This document shows, piece after piece, positions 1-11,616 of a DNA stretch of 64,000 bases. The position numbers and the translations under genes were made by a program. Within the stretch, counting starts at the first letter, position 1. Every line of letters begins with the position of its first letter. Source of the DNA: Thinopyrum elongatum (Eukaryota; Streptophyta; Magnoliopsida; Poales; Poaceae); contig CM022303.1 of the NCBI GenBank assembly GCA_011799875.1, forward strand, positions 192,435,700 through 192,499,699, given 5' to 3'. The notes beneath the pieces were generated by a model. That model had not been told where the DNA came from and searched no databases. It saw nothing but the letters and a program-made list of their open reading frames with translations.

Positions 1-114
1 ACAAGTTCGTACAACGCTTAATTTTCTCTTACACTAAATGATCAAACACATTTATAAGCAATTTTTATTGCCTTTTTTGCACCGATGACAACTTACTTGA
101 AGGATCTTATTCAA

Positions 115-1500
115 TCCATAGGTGGGTATCCCCAAGCTTAGATGCTTGAGACTTCTTGAAATATTAATTTGGGATGCCTTGGGCATCCCCAAGCTTGAGC
201 TCTTGTGTCTTCTTCATTCCTCTCATATCACGGTTTTCCTAAATCTCAAAAACTTCATTCACACAAAACTCAACAAGAACTCGTGAGATGAGTTAGTATA
301 AATCAATGCAAAACCTTATCATTCTCTACTGTAGCAAAATCACTAAAATTATTATTTAAAATTGCATACTAAATGCCTATGCATATTTAATTCTCCTATC
401 CTCAAATAGAATCATTAAACAAGCAAAACATATGCAAACAATGCAAACATAACAACAATCTGTCTAAACAGGATAGTCTGTAAAGAATGCAAGAAGACTC
501 ATACTTCTGTAACTCCAAAAATTCTGAAAAATTACCATAATGTAGGAAATTTGTTTTAACTTATTTTTTAAAAATTTCAATATTTTATCATGTTCTGAAT
601 TTCTAGAACAATTCAGACAATGATAGAAAACTTTCTGTTTTCAAACAGCAACATGTAGACTTGCAAAATAAGCATGGTAAAGGCTATACTTGACATTTTT
701 ATTGAAATTAAAGATGCAAAACATTATTATAAATATCAACAAGCAAATACAAATAAAATAAAATGACGCTCCAAGAAAAACTCATATCGTGTGATGAATA
801 AAAATATAGCTCCAAGTGAGGTTACCGATAATGTTGAAGACGAAAGAGGGGATGCCTTCCGGGGCATCCCCAAGCTTGGTTGCTTGGGTCTTCCTTGAAT
901 ATTGGGTGCCTTGGGCATCCCCAAGCTTAGGGTATTGTCACTCCTTATTCTCCTCATATCAACATCTCACCCAAAACTTGAAAACTTCAATCACACAAAA
1001 CTTAACGGAACTTCGTGAGATAGGTTAGTATGATAAAGACAAATCATTCACTTTGGTACTGTCAAAGACAATATTCATAATTGTTCTCACACAATTCCTA
1101 CTGTACCTTATAATTTTCACAATTTATATTAAGCAATATAAGCCATAGAAACTAGGAAACAAGCAAACTATGCATTGAAAATAGAATCTGCCAAGAACAG
1201 AACAGTCTGCAATGATCTGGACAACAACCATACTTTCACTACTCCAAAAAAAAAAATGAAAAACTAGGATAACCTAGGTAATTTGCATATCAATCATCTG
1301 TAAAAAATTCAAGAATTTATCACATTCCAGAAGAGCAGATCAATTCTGTTACTGGGCACAAAAGTTTTTGTTTTTGCACAGAATCAAGTCAACTATCATC
1401 CACACTATCCCAAAGGCTTTACTTGGCAATTTATTGAAACAAAGGCTATAAAATATGATTACTACAGTAGCTTAATCATGTGAACACACAAAAACAGTAG
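115..1500. repeat. Two diverged tandem copies, about 730 bp each
   Basis: Blocks of copy 1 recur about 732 bases later: the 'ccttgggcatccccaagctt' block near 175 and 907, an A-rich block near 480 and 1195, and 'aaaggct(a/t)tactt' near 681 and 1413. Copies are clearly diverged. Each contains the small palindrome GGATGCC-N3-GGCATCC or a variant. The stretch is otherwise non-coding. Confidence 0.75.
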
Positions 1501-1578
1501 GGGTAAATGTTGGGTTGTCTCCCAACAAGCGCTTTTCTTTAATGCCCTTTTAGCTAGACATGATGATTTCAATGATGC

Positions 1579-2538
1579 TCACATGAAAGATAAGAATTGA
1601 AACACAAAGAGAGCATCATGAAGCACATGGCAAGCACATTTAACCCTAAACCACTTCCTATGCATAGGGGTTTTGTGAGCAAACAATTTATGGGAGCAAG
1701 AATCAACTAGCATAGGGAAGGCAAAACAAGCAAAACTTCAAGATTTTCAACACATAGAGAGGAAACTTGATATTATTGAAATACATACAAGCATATGTTC
1801 CTCTCTCATAATAATTTTCAGTATAATCATGAATGAATTCAACAATATAGCTATCACATAAATCATTCTTTTCATGATCCACAAGCATAGAAATTTTATT
1901 ACTCTTCACATAAGCAAATTTATTCTCATGAATAGTAGTGGGAGCAAATCAACAAAATAACTATCATGGGATTGAAAATTAAGATCATGACGACAAGTTT
2001 CATGGTTATCATTATTATTTATAGCATACATATCATCACGATAATCATCATAGATAGGAACTTTGTTTTCATAATCAATTGAAACCTCTTCCAAAATAGT
2101 GGATTCATCATTAAATAAAGTCATGACCTCTCCAAATCCACTTTCATAATTATCACAATAAGATTCAACACCCTCCAAAATAGTGGGATCATTAGTACCT
2201 AGAGTTGGAACTCTTCCAAACCCACTTTCATCAATATAATCATCATAAATAGGACGCATGCTTTCATCGTAACAAATTTGCACATCAAAACTTGGGGGAC
2301 TAAAAATATCATCTTCATCAAACATAGCATCCCCAAGCTTATGGCTTTGCATATCACTAGCATCATGGATATTCAAAGAGTTCATACCAACAACATTGCA
2401 ATCATGCTCATCATTCAAAGATTTTTTGTCAAACATTTTATAGAATTCTTCTTCTATCAATAGAGCATAATTTTCCTTTCCATCATTTTCACGAAAGACA
2501 TTATAAAGATGAATAATATGATGCAACCTCAATTCCAT
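1579..2538 (-). pseudogene. Element C ORF of unknown function, frameshifted
   Basis: A 210-codon reading frame begins at the ATG at 2538, about 100 bases inside the element after the primer-binding site, in the place where gag would normally start. It is acidic and contains a repeated 'YDDYIDESGFG'-like motif (YDDY also near the end). Coding potential continues in another frame from about 1930 (residues around 'MLVDHEKN') and again in a third frame from about 1710 to a stop at 1579-1581, so I infer two frameshifts. I recognise no Pfam-type domain and see no retropepsin or nucleic-acid-binding motif. The function is unknown; similar proteins occur in Triticeae repeats as far as I recall, but I cannot verify that here. 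Confidence 0.55.
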
Positions 2539-2636
2539 TTTTTTGTAGTTTTCTTTTTATAAACCAAACTAGTGATAAAACAAGAAACTAAAAGATTCAA
2601 TTTCAAGATCTAAAGATATACCTTGAAGCACTCACC

Positions 2637-2654
2637 TCCCTGGCAACGGCGCCA
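2637..2654 (-). promoter_or_regulatory. Primer-binding site of element C (tRNA-Asp)
   Basis: The minus strand reads TGGCGCCGTTGCCAGGGA, one mismatch from the complement of the plant tRNA-Asp 3' end (TGGCGCCGTTGCCGGGGA). It lies about 10 bases from the LTR end, as expected for reverse-transcription priming. Confidence 0.85.
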
Positions 2655-2664
2655 GAAAAGAGCT

Positions 2665-3391
2665 TGATGTCTACTACACAACTTGTTCTTGTAGACTCGT
2701 GTTGGGCCTCCAAGCATAGAGTTTTGTAGGATATTAGCAAATTTCCCTCAAGTGGATGACCTAAGTTTTATCAATCTGTGGGAGGTGTAGGATGAAGATG
2801 GTCTTTCTCAAACAACCCTGTAAAATTCTTATCTAGCGGAGAACATAAGAAGAAATTGTTTATAGCTATTCTTTTCGATCGATCTATCCAAGAGTTCATA
2901 CTAAAATAACACCAAGTTATTCTTTCCGATCTATCTATCAAGAGTTCGTACTAAAATAACACAAGTTATTCTTTCTGATCGATCTATCAAGAGTTCGTAC
3001 TAAAATAACACCAAAACAAATGCAGATTCATAATACTCAATCCCACACGAAGAACCTCAAAGAGTGCCCCAAGATTTCTACTGGAGAAACAAAGACGAGA
3101 ACGTGCATCAACCCCTATGCATAGATTACCCCAATGTCACCTCGGGAATCCGCGAGTTGAGTGCCAAAATACATATCAAGTGAATCAATATGATACCCCA
3201 TTGTCACCACGGGTATTCATAGCAAGACATACATCCGGTGCTCTCAAATCCATAAAAGTATTCAATCCGATAAAATGAAATCTCAAAGGGAAAACTCAAT
3301 TCACAACAAGATAGAGAGGGTAAAACACCATATGATCCAACTATATTAAGAAAGCCCGCGATACATCAAGATCGTGACATCTCAAGTACAC

Positions 3392-3425
<34 letters not shown>

Positions 3426-3988
3426 AATTAAACACATAGCTACTGGTACAAACCTCAGCCCCGAGGGTGGACTACTCCCTCCTCATCATGGTGGCCGCCG
3501 GGATGATGAAGATGGCCACTGGTGATGATTCCCCCACCGACAGGGTGCCGAAACGCGGTCTAGATTGGTTTTTCGTGGCTATAGAGGCTTGCGGCGGCGG
3601 AACTTCTGATCTTGGGTTATTTTTGGGGGTTTCTCTATTTATAGGATTTTTGAGCTTTGGAATCACACGAAGATGGGCCTCGAGGTGAGCACAACCCACC
3701 TGGGCGCGCCTGGGCCTCCTGGCGCGCCCAGGTGTCTTGTGCCCTCCTCGTGCTCTTCTGGCCCTTCCACAAAGCTTCTAGTGCCTCTTTTGTTCCAAAA
3801 AAATCTTCAAAAAGTTTCGTTGCATTTGGAGAACTTTTATTTGTGCACAAAAAACAACACCATGGTAGTTATGCTCAAAACAGCGTTATTCCGGGTTAGT
3901 TCCATGCAAATCATACCAAAACCATATAAAATTGTTGTAAACATGGCATGAATACTTCATAAATTATAGATACGTTGGAGACATATCA
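2665..3988 (-). repeat. 5' LTR of element C
   Basis: On the plus strand this 1324-bp LTR runs from TGATGTCTAC to ACATATCA, so both ends carry the TGAT/ATCA terminal inversion. It is homologous to solo LTR S (39168-40833), which is 342 bp longer. It includes a (GA)n microsatellite near 3393-3424 and a TATA-like box (minus strand CCTATAAATAGAG, about 3634-3648) that would start transcription. Small ORFs inside it are incidental. Confidence 0.9.
2867..3012. repeat. Three tandem units of about 50 bp inside the element C LTR
   Basis: Units begin at 2867, 2918 and 2967 with 'tattctttycgatc' and end with 'actaaaataacac'. The homologous solo LTR S has only one such unit (near 40230-40310), so this is a local expansion in C. 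Confidence 0.8.
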
Positions 3989-4162
3989 GGATACCCTAAA
4001 AGAATTGAACAAGACTCTCAAAGAATTAACAATGATACACCTAGTCCTTCTAAAAAGAAAAAGAAAAAGAAAAATGATAGGACTTTGCTCACTTCTAGTG
4101 AACCTGAAATAGAAAAACCTCCTGATGACAATAATGATATCTCTATTTCTGATGCTGAAACT
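3989..4162 (+). pseudogene. Element B gag fragment, upstream of the element A insertion
   Basis: Open reading frame starting mid-gene at 3989 (first residues GYPKRIEQ). It has a lysine run encoded near 4053-4071 and an acidic tail ending at the AAACT target duplication. The frame continues directly at 14445 once element A and one copy of AAACT are left out, showing that A split a coding region of B. This is the C-terminal, low-complexity part of an Athila-type gag. Its 5' part lies beyond element C, left of the window. Confidence 0.75.
4158..4162. other. Target-site duplication of element A, left copy (AAACT)
   Basis: AAACT immediately precedes the LTR start TGATGACC at 4163 and recurs at 14440-14444 after the other LTR ends. 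A 5-bp duplication is the usual size for Gypsy integrase. Confidence 0.93.
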
Positions 4163-5685
4163 TGATGACCCACAAGTATAGGGGATCTATCGTAGTCCTT
4201 TCGATAAGTAAGAGTGTCGAACCCAACGAGGAGCAGATGGAAATGACAAGCGGTTTTCAGCAAGGTATTCTCTGCAAGCACTGAAATTATCGGTAACAGA
4301 TAGTTGTGTGATAAGATAATTCGTAACGGGTAACAAGTAACAAAAGTAACTAAGGTGCAGCTAGGTGGCCCAATCCTTTTTGTAGCAAAGGACAAGCCTG
4401 AACGAACTCTTATATAAAGCAAAGCGCTCCCGAGGACACATGGGAATTATTGTCAAGTTAGTTTTCATCATGCTCATATGATTCACGTTCGTTACTTTGA
4501 TAATTTGATATGTGGGTGGACCGGTGCTTGGGTGCTGCCCTTCCTTGGACAAGCCTCCCACTTATGATTAACCCCGCTCGCAAGCATCCGCAACTACGAA
4601 AGAAGAATTAAGATAAATCTAACCATAGCATGAAACATATGGATCCAAATCAGCCCCTTACGAAGCAACGCATAAACTAGGGTTTAAGCTTCTGTTACTC
4701 TAGCAACCCATCATCTACTTATTACTTCCCAATGCCTTCCCCTAGGCCCAAATCATGGTGAAGTGTCATGTAGTCTACGTTCACGTAACACCACTAGAGG
4801 AGGGACAACATGCATCTCATCAAAATATCAAACGAATACCAAATTCACATGATTACTTATAACAAGACTTCTCCCATGTCCTCAGGAACAAACGTAACTA
4901 CTCACAAAGCATATTCATGTTCATAATCAGAGGAGTATTAATTATTATTAAGGATCTGAACATATGATCTTCCACCGAATAAACCAACTAGCATCAACTA
5001 CAGGGAGTAATCAACACTACTAGCAACCCACAGGTACCAATCTGAGGTTTTGAGACAGAGATCGGATACAAGAGATGAACTAGGGTTTGAGAGGAGATGG
5101 TGCTGGTGAAGATGTTGATGGAGATTGACCCCCTCCCAATGAGAGGATCATTGGTGATGACGATGGCTTTGATTTCCCCCTCCCGGAGGGAAGTTTCCCC
5201 GGCAGAACAGCTCCGCCGGAGCCCTAGATTGGTTCTGCCCAGGTTCCGCCTCGAGACGGCGGCGCTTCATCCCGAAAGCTTCCTTCTGATTTTTTTCCAG
5301 GTCAAAACACACCATATAGCAGAAGATGGGCATCGGGGGCCTGCCAGGTGGCCCACAAGACAGGGGGGCGCACCCTGGGGGTAGGGCGCGCCCTCCACCC
5401 TTGTGGATGGCAGGTGGCCCCCCTCTGGTGCTTTCTTCGCCCAATATTTTTTATATATTCCAAAACAATTCTCTGTGAAGTTTCAGGACTTTTGGAGTTG
5501 TGCAGAATAGGTCTCTAATATTTGCTCCTTTTCCAGTCCAGAATTCCAGCTGTCGGTATTCTCCCTCTTCATGAAAACCTTATAAAATAAGAGAGAAAAG
5601 GCATAAGTATTGTGATATAATGTGTAATAACAGCCCATAATGCAATAAATATCGATATAAAGCATGATGCAAAATGGACGTATCA
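4163..5685 (-). repeat. 3' LTR of element A
   Basis: 1523 bp. Read on the minus strand it starts TGATACGTCC and ends with GTGGGTCATCA. It is near-identical to 12915-14439. A GC-rich palindromic block with GGCGC-type repeats lies at about 5340-5415, and a TATA-like element on the minus strand lies near 5310-5320. Confidence 0.95.
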
Positions 5686-7195
5686 ACTCCTCCAAGCTTA
5701 GACCCCGCTTGTCCTCAAGCGAAAGCCGATATCAAAAAATATGTCCACATGTTTAGAGATAGAGGTGTCGATAAAATAAAATACGGACATGAGGGCATCA
5801 TGATCATCTTTAGAACAGCAACATATATTGTCATATAAATTCTTATACTAAAGTAACAATTTGTTCACAAAGTAAAGTATGAATTAGATACTTCATTGAA
5901 AACTAACAAACTATGATCTCAGTCATTGAAGCAATTGCAATTTATCATAACATCAGAAAGAGTTAATATAAGAGCTTTTCAGCAAGTTCACATACTCAAC
6001 TATCATTTAGTCTTTCACAATTGCTAACACTCACGCGATACTTATGGGTTCAAAGCTTCAATCAGACATAGAGAAAGATAGGGGCTTATAGTTTCGCCTC
6101 CCAACCTTTTACCTCAAGGGTAATGTCAACAATAATACTTTATGATAACCTACATCCGAGTGGATATATATATCCGGATCTCTCCAACACATAGTGCTTG
6201 CCAAAAGAAAAAGTGTAAAAAGGAAAGGTGAAGATCACCATGACTCTTGTATAAGGGTAGAAGATAAAAGTAAAAGATAGGCCCTTCGCAGAGGGAAGCA
6301 GAGGTTGTCATGCACTTTAATGGTTGGATGCACAAAATCTTAATGCAAAAGAACGTCACTTTATATTGCCGCTTGTGATAAAGAACTTTATTATGCAGTC
6401 CGTCGCTTTTATTTCTTCCATATCACAAGTTCGTATAAAGCTTATTTTCTTCACACTAATAGATCATACATGTTTAGAGAGCAATTTTTATTGCTTGCAC
6501 CGATGACAACTTACTTGAAGGATCTTACTCAATCCATAGGCAGGTATGGTGGACTCTCATGGCAAAACTGGTTTAAGGGATGTTTGGAAGCACAAGTAGT
6601 ATCTCTACTTGGTGCAAAGAATTTGGCTAGCATGAGAGGGAAAAGGCAAGCTCAACATGTTGGATGATCCATGACAATATAACTTCTATTCAGATATAAG
6701 AAAACATAACCCATTATGTTGTCTTCCTTGTCCAACATCAACCTTTTAGCATGTCATATTTTAATGAGTGCTCACAATTACAAAAGATGTCCAAGATAGT
6801 ATATTTATATGTGAAGCCTCTCTTTCTTTATTACTTCCTATTAATTGCAACAATGACCAAAACTATGTTTGTCAACTCTCAACAACTTTTATTCATCATA
6901 CTCTTTATATGTGAAGTCATTACTCTCCATAAGATCAATATATGATCTTTTTATTTCTTTTTATTCTTTCTTTTATTTAATTCCCTCAAGACCATAGCAA
7001 AAAAGTAAAGCCCTCAACTCAAAACTACTCTTTATTATATATAACTCAAGGACTCGATTACATAGATAGAGATCAAAACAAAACTCAAAGCTAGATCATA
7101 CTAAAAACTTTATTCTACTAGATCAAAATATAACCAAAAGGATCGAACTAAGAAAAAAATGATAAAGATAGAGGTGTGATGGTGATACGATATCG
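5686..7195 (-). other. Element A polypurine tract and 3' non-coding region
   Basis: Minus-strand TAAGCTTGGAGGAGT (5686-5700) directly precedes the 3' LTR and is the expected plus-strand-primer polypurine tract. The remaining roughly 1.5 kb has no convincing gene. It is homologous to 48314-49830 of element E and, around 6426-6550, to the left edge of element C. The short ORFs in this stretch overlap one another in several frames and are not conserved with E. Confidence 0.8.
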
Positions 7196-7237
7196 GGGCA
7201 CCTCCCCCAATCTTGGCAGTTGCCAAGGGGAGTGCCC
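7196..7237 (-). promoter_or_regulatory. Conserved stem-loop after the accessory ORF of element A
   Basis: The arms GGGCAC(C)TCCCC and GGGGAGTGCCC, plus an inner CTTGGCA/TGCCAAG pair, can fold into a long hairpin beginning 12 bases after the stop codon of the 7250-7705 ORF. The same structure follows the equivalent ORFs in elements E and F. Its function is unknown; RNA structure, 3'-end processing or packaging are guesses. Confidence 0.7.
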
Positions 7238-7249
7238 ATACCCATGTAT

Positions 7250-7705
7250 TTATGTCTCTTTCTTCAGAGGTGGTGATGTGATATTCTTGGCGATGATGCC
7301 CCTTAGGATGCGATTCTCTTCCTCGAGCTTATTAATTTGCTGCTTAAGATCCATTACTTCCTTGCGAAGTTTACCCGTGACGGCTAGAGCTCCATTCACC
7401 CATGGATGTTTCATAGCTGCGGGGGAAAAAGCAACACTCTTTTTCATATTTTCATAAGAGAGAAATCTAGCATTGGGAGGAATGACCGAATTTGGTATTC
7501 CTGAGCTCTGAATTTCCTCCAGCATGAATCTAGTTTGAAGACGAGAGGTAACTTCTTGATCCTCCTCCATGGCATCCACCCTTTTCAAGTCAGCCTCCAT
7601 CTCTTCCTTCGTTGATTGCCTGAAGTGGTCAGCTTCGCTGTATGCTCTTGGGCCCGGTGTCGGGTGAGATACCCGACTCTCCCCAACCAACTCTTGCGAA
7701 GACAT
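7250..7705 (-). CDS. Accessory ORF in the envelope position of element A
   Basis: An intact 151-codon ORF downstream of integrase, read from an ATG at 7705 to a stop at 7250. The protein is acidic and helical. A probable coiled coil spans about residues 110-140 (KLRKEVMDLKQQINKLEEEN). I see no signal peptide, transmembrane segment or fusion peptide, so there is no evidence of a membrane envelope protein. It ends in PPLKKET, comparable to PPKET in element E and SPKEN in element F, although the rest differs strongly between the three. A candidate internal promoter lies upstream (7780-7930) and a conserved hairpin downstream. The function is unknown. Confidence 0.6.
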   Translation of the reverse strand: MSSQELVGESRVSHPTPGPRAYSEADHFRQSTKEEMEADLKRVDAMEEDQEVTSRLQTRFMLEEIQSSGIPNSVIPPNARFLSYENMKKSVAFSPAAMKHPWVNGALAVTGKLRKEVMDLKQQINKLEEENRILRGIIAKNITSPPLKKET

Positions 7706-7779
7706 CTTGCTCTAAATCTGCTGCAGAAACAGCTTAAAACAAAAACAGAGGATTTTGTCATGGTACGGTGGTCAAAACC

Positions 7780-7930
7780 TTCGAGAGATTATATAATGAA
7801 TTTTTACCTACCAAAAGAAGTATTGTGCAAGAAAACGGAGTCCGGAGGGCACACGAGGTGGCCACAAGGCAGGGGGCGCGCCCAGGGGGTAGGGCGCGCC
7901 CTCCACCCTTGTGGTTGCCTCGTGTCTCTT
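7780..7930 (-). promoter_or_regulatory. Candidate internal promoter of element A
   Basis: Between the integrase stop and the accessory ORF, the minus strand shows a GC-rich palindromic block (two GGGCGCGCC-type cores, about 7875-7905), then a TATA-like ATTATATAAT (7789-7798), then the sequence TTTTGACCACCGTACC. The same order (GC palindrome, TATA, 'TTGACCACCG') occurs in elements E and F. It resembles the GC palindrome plus TATA found in the LTRs. Confidence 0.5.
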
Positions 7931-8030
7931 TCGGACTACTTTTAATTTTCCTAATTTTTTAAATATTCCAAAATAGAGAAAAATGACATTGGAAATGTTT
8001 TGGAGTCGGTTTACTTACTGTACCACATAC

Positions 8031-10731
8031 CTATTCCTTTTCGGAGTCTGAAACATTTTGGAAAGTGTCCCTTATGTACTCCTCCGGTGTTACGGTGTCA
8101 ATTATATTGGTCTCAACATTTATGGGATTACCTGAGATATAATGTTTGATTCTTTGACCATTTACCACCTTCAGATTTGTATCTTCGGTATTGTTGATTT
8201 TGATGGCACCGGAACGATAGACCTCCTCGATAATGTAAGGACCTTCCCATTTAGAGAGAAGCTTTCCTGCAAAAAAACTTAAACGGCAGTTGTATAGCAA
8301 AACATGATCACCTACATTAAACTCACGCTTTTGTATCCTCTTATCATGCCATCTTTTAACCTTTTCTTTAAATAACTTGGCATTTTCATAGGCCTGGGTT
8401 CTCCATTCATCAAGTGAGCTAATGTCAAATAACCTCTTCTCGCCAGCAAGTTTGAAATCATAATTGAGCTCTTTAATAGCCCAATATGCCTTATGTTCTA
8501 GTTCAAGAGGTAAGTGACATGCTTTTCCATAAACCATTTTATACGGAGACATACCCATAGGGTTCTTGTAAGCTGTTCTATAAGCCCGCAATGCATCATC
8601 AAGTTTCTTAGACCAATTCTTTCTAGATCTATTAACAGTCTTTTGCAAAATCAATTTAATCTCTCTATTGCTCAATTCTACTTGACCACTAGACTAAGGA
8701 TGATAAGGAGATGCAATTCTATGGTTAACATCATACTTAGCAAGCATTTTACGAAAAGCACCATGAATAAAATGTGAACCACCATCAGTCATTAAATATC
8801 TAGGGACTCCAAACCTCGGAAAAATAACTTCTTTAAGCATCTTAATAGAAGTGTTATGATCAGCGCTACTAGTTGGAATAGCTTCTACCCACTTAGTAAC
8901 GTAATCAACAGCAACTAAAATATGTGTATACCCATTAGAGGAAGGAAAAGGTCCCATATAATCAAAGCCCCAAACATCAAATGGTTCAATAACAAGTGAA
9001 TAATTCATAGGCATTTCCTGACATCTACTAATATTGCCAATTCTCTGGCGTTGATCACAAGACAAGACAAACTTACGAGCATCCTTGAAGAGAGTAGGCC
9101 AATAAAAACCAGATTGCAATACCTTATGTGCAGTTCTATCTCCAGCATGGTGTCCTTCGTAAGACTCGGAGTGGCACTTGCGTAGGATCTGTTCCTGTTC
9201 CTGTTCATGCTCAGGTACACAACGTCTAATAACACCATCTACTCCTTCTTTATAAAGGTGTGGGTCATCCCAAAAGTAATGTCTTAAATCATAGAAAAGC
9301 TTTTTCTTTTGCTGGTATGTGAAACTAGGCGATATAAATTTAGCAACAATGTAATTAGCATAATCAGCATACCATGGAGTATTACGAGAAGCATTTATGA
9401 TAGCTAATTGTTCATCAAGAAAGCTATCATCAATAGGCAGTGGGTCATCAAGAACATTCTCTAACCTAGGCAAGTTGTCTGCAACGGGGTTCTCAGCTCC
9501 CTTTCGATCAATAATATGCAAATCAAATTCTTGTAACAAGAGAACCCATCTAATAAGTCTAGGTTTAGCATCTTTCTTTTCCATAAGATATTTAATAGCA
9601 GCATGATCAGTGTGAACAGTTACTTTGGAATCGAGAATATAAGATCCGAACTTATCACAAGCAAATACAACTGCTAAAAAATTCTTTTTCAGTAGTAGCA
9701 TAATTTCTCTGGGCACTGTCTAGAGTTTTACTAGCATAATGAATAACATTCAATTTCTTATCAACTCTTTGCCCTAGAACAGCACCAACAGCATAATCAC
9801 TAGCATCACACATAATTTCAAAGGGTAAATTCCAATCAGGTGGCTGAACAATAGGTGCAGAAATCAAGGCTTTCTTAAGTATTTCAAATGCTTCTACACA
9901 ATCATCATAAAAAACAAAAGGAACATCTTTTTGCCAGAGATTAGTGAGAGGCCTAGAAATTTTAGAGAAGTCTTTAATAAACCTCCTATAGAAACCAGCA
10001 TGACCAAGGAAACTTCTTATACCTTTGATATCTTTAGGATAAGGCATCTTTTCAATAACATCTACTTTAGCTTTATCAACTTCAATACCTCTTTCAGAAA
10101 TTTTATGCGCCAAGATAATACCTTCATTAACCATAAAGTGGCACTTCTCCCAATTCAAGACAAGATTAGTTTCTTCACATCTCTGCAAAACTCGATCAAG
10201 GTTGCTTAAGCAATCATCAAAAGAAGTCCCGTAAACGGAGAAATCATCCATGAAAACCTCAACAATCTTTTCACAAAAATCAGAGAATATAGCAGTCATA
10301 CATCTTTGAAAGGTAGCAGGTGCATTACATAAACCAAAAGGCATACGTCTATAAGCAAAGGTACCAAAAGGGCAAGTAAAAGTGGTCTTCTCCTGATCAT
10401 CTTTTGACACAGGTATTTGAGAAAAACCAGAATAACCATCTAGAAAGCAAAAATGTGTATGTTTGGATAGTCTTTCTAGCATTTGATCAATAAAAGGTAG
10501 AGGGTAATGATATTTTCTAGTATCTTTGTTTAATTTGCAAAAATCAATTACCATTCTATAACCTATAACTATTCTTTGTAGAATCAATTCATTCTTATCA
10601 TTAGGAACAACAGTAATACCTCCCTTCTTAGGGACACAATGAATGGGACTTACCCATCTACTATCAGCAATAGGATAAATTATACCTGCCTCCATAAGCT
10701 TTAGTATTTCATTTCTTACCACTTCCTTCAT
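8031..10731 (-). pseudogene. Element A pol: reverse transcriptase, RNase H and integrase
   Basis: This part would copy the RNA genome into DNA and insert it. From 10731 the reverse transcriptase shows [17 protein letters not shown] and the catalytic FMDDFSVYG. RNase H follows with CDASDYAVGAVLGQ and YATTEKEF. The integrase has an HHCC zinc-binding region (GHHAGD and later SCDQRQR, where one expected cysteine is replaced), the catalytic-core residues VDYVTKW and MTDGGSHF, and the [13 protein letters not shown] region. Damage: a frameshift at about 9690 in the RNase H region (extra T residues in a T run) and an in-frame TAG at 8694-8696 where element F has CAG. The C-terminus ends at 8031. Confidence 0.92.
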
Positions 10732-10746
10732 CTTAGGATTTAACCG

Positions 10747-11616
10747 TCATTGGTGATCAACAACTGGTTTAGCATCATGCTCCAAATTAATTTTTTGCTG
10801 ACATAGAGTGGGACTAATGCCCTTAAGATCATCAAGAGTATATCCAATAGCGGCACGGTGCTTCTTTAGAGTTTTCAATAATTTCTTTTCTACATTCTCT
10901 GAAAGGTTAGCACTAATAATAACAGGATATATTTTCTTTTCATCGAGATAAGCATATTTCAAAGTATCAGGTAATTGTTTAATCTCAAACACGGGATCAC
11001 CCTTGGGTGAAGGAGGATCCCCAAGGATTTCAACAGGCAAATTGTGTTTCAAAACAGGCCCTTGATTAAAGAATATTTCATCTATTTCCCTTCTCTCATT
11101 CATAAACATATCATTTTCTTGGTCTAGCAAATATTGTTCTAAAGGACCAGTAGGAGGCATGGCAATAGAAGCAAGACAAATAATTTCATCCTTACTAGGC
11201 AATTCTTTATCATGGGGTTGTCTACGAAATTTAAAGAAATTAAAATCTTGAGACATATCCCCTAAACCAATAGTAACAATATCTTTCTCGTAGTCTATCT
11301 TAGCATTAACAATATTCAAGAAAGGTCTACCAAATATAATGTGACAAAAATCATCTTGTGGGGAAGCAAGAACAAGAAAATCAGTAGGGTATTTTATTTT
11401 CCCACACAAGACTTCAACATCTCTAACAATCCCAATTGGTGATATAGTATCTCTGTTGGCAAGCTTAATAGTAACATCAATATCTTCTATCTTAGCATGT
11501 GCAATATCATTCATAATTTCTTGGTATAATGTAAAAGGAATTGCACTCACACTAGCACCCACATCACATAAGCCCTGATAACAATGATCTCCAATTTTAA
11601 CGGAAACAACAGGCAT
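10747..11616 (-). pseudogene. Element A protease (retropepsin) and linker to reverse transcriptase
   Basis: The aspartic protease cleaves the retrotransposon polyprotein. The active-site region reads GLCDVGASVSAIP (element F has CDLGAS) and a later IIFGRPFLN matches the flap/second part of retropepsins. The frame continues through a linker that ends 'GYTLDDLKGISPTLC', just before the reverse transcriptase. A TGA at 10747-10749 separates it from the reverse-transcriptase frame, which is otherwise the same frame. The catalytic aspartate is present, but the polyprotein is broken. Confidence 0.88.

Larger units (their letters stand above)
1..3988 (-). mobile_element. Element C: partial LTR retrotransposon (5' LTR plus internal region)
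   Basis: Minus-strand LTR element entering from the left edge. It consists of a 5' LTR (2665-3988), a tRNA-Asp primer-binding site (2637-2654), one decayed ORF of unknown function and about 1.5 kb of non-coding repeats. No gag, protease, reverse transcriptase or integrase is visible, so in this window it looks like a non-autonomous derivative; its 3' LTR would lie left of position 1. Positions 1-130 resemble the 3' non-coding DNA of elements A (about 6426-6550) and E (about 49080-49210), which points to shared ancestry. It is inserted into the gag region of element B, whose reading frame resumes at 3989. Confidence 0.85.

Noticed and set aside
5097..5444. ORFs of about 95 codons in LTRs (also 13848, 47724, 51403, 60479)
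   Set aside because: They lie in the LTR leader, overlap on both strands and are explained by LTR homology; they could be small leader ORFs but nothing supports a protein.
7250..7705. Calling the accessory ORF a retroviral-type envelope gene
   Set aside because: The position fits, but there is no signal peptide, transmembrane helix or cleavage site, so only the position is stated.
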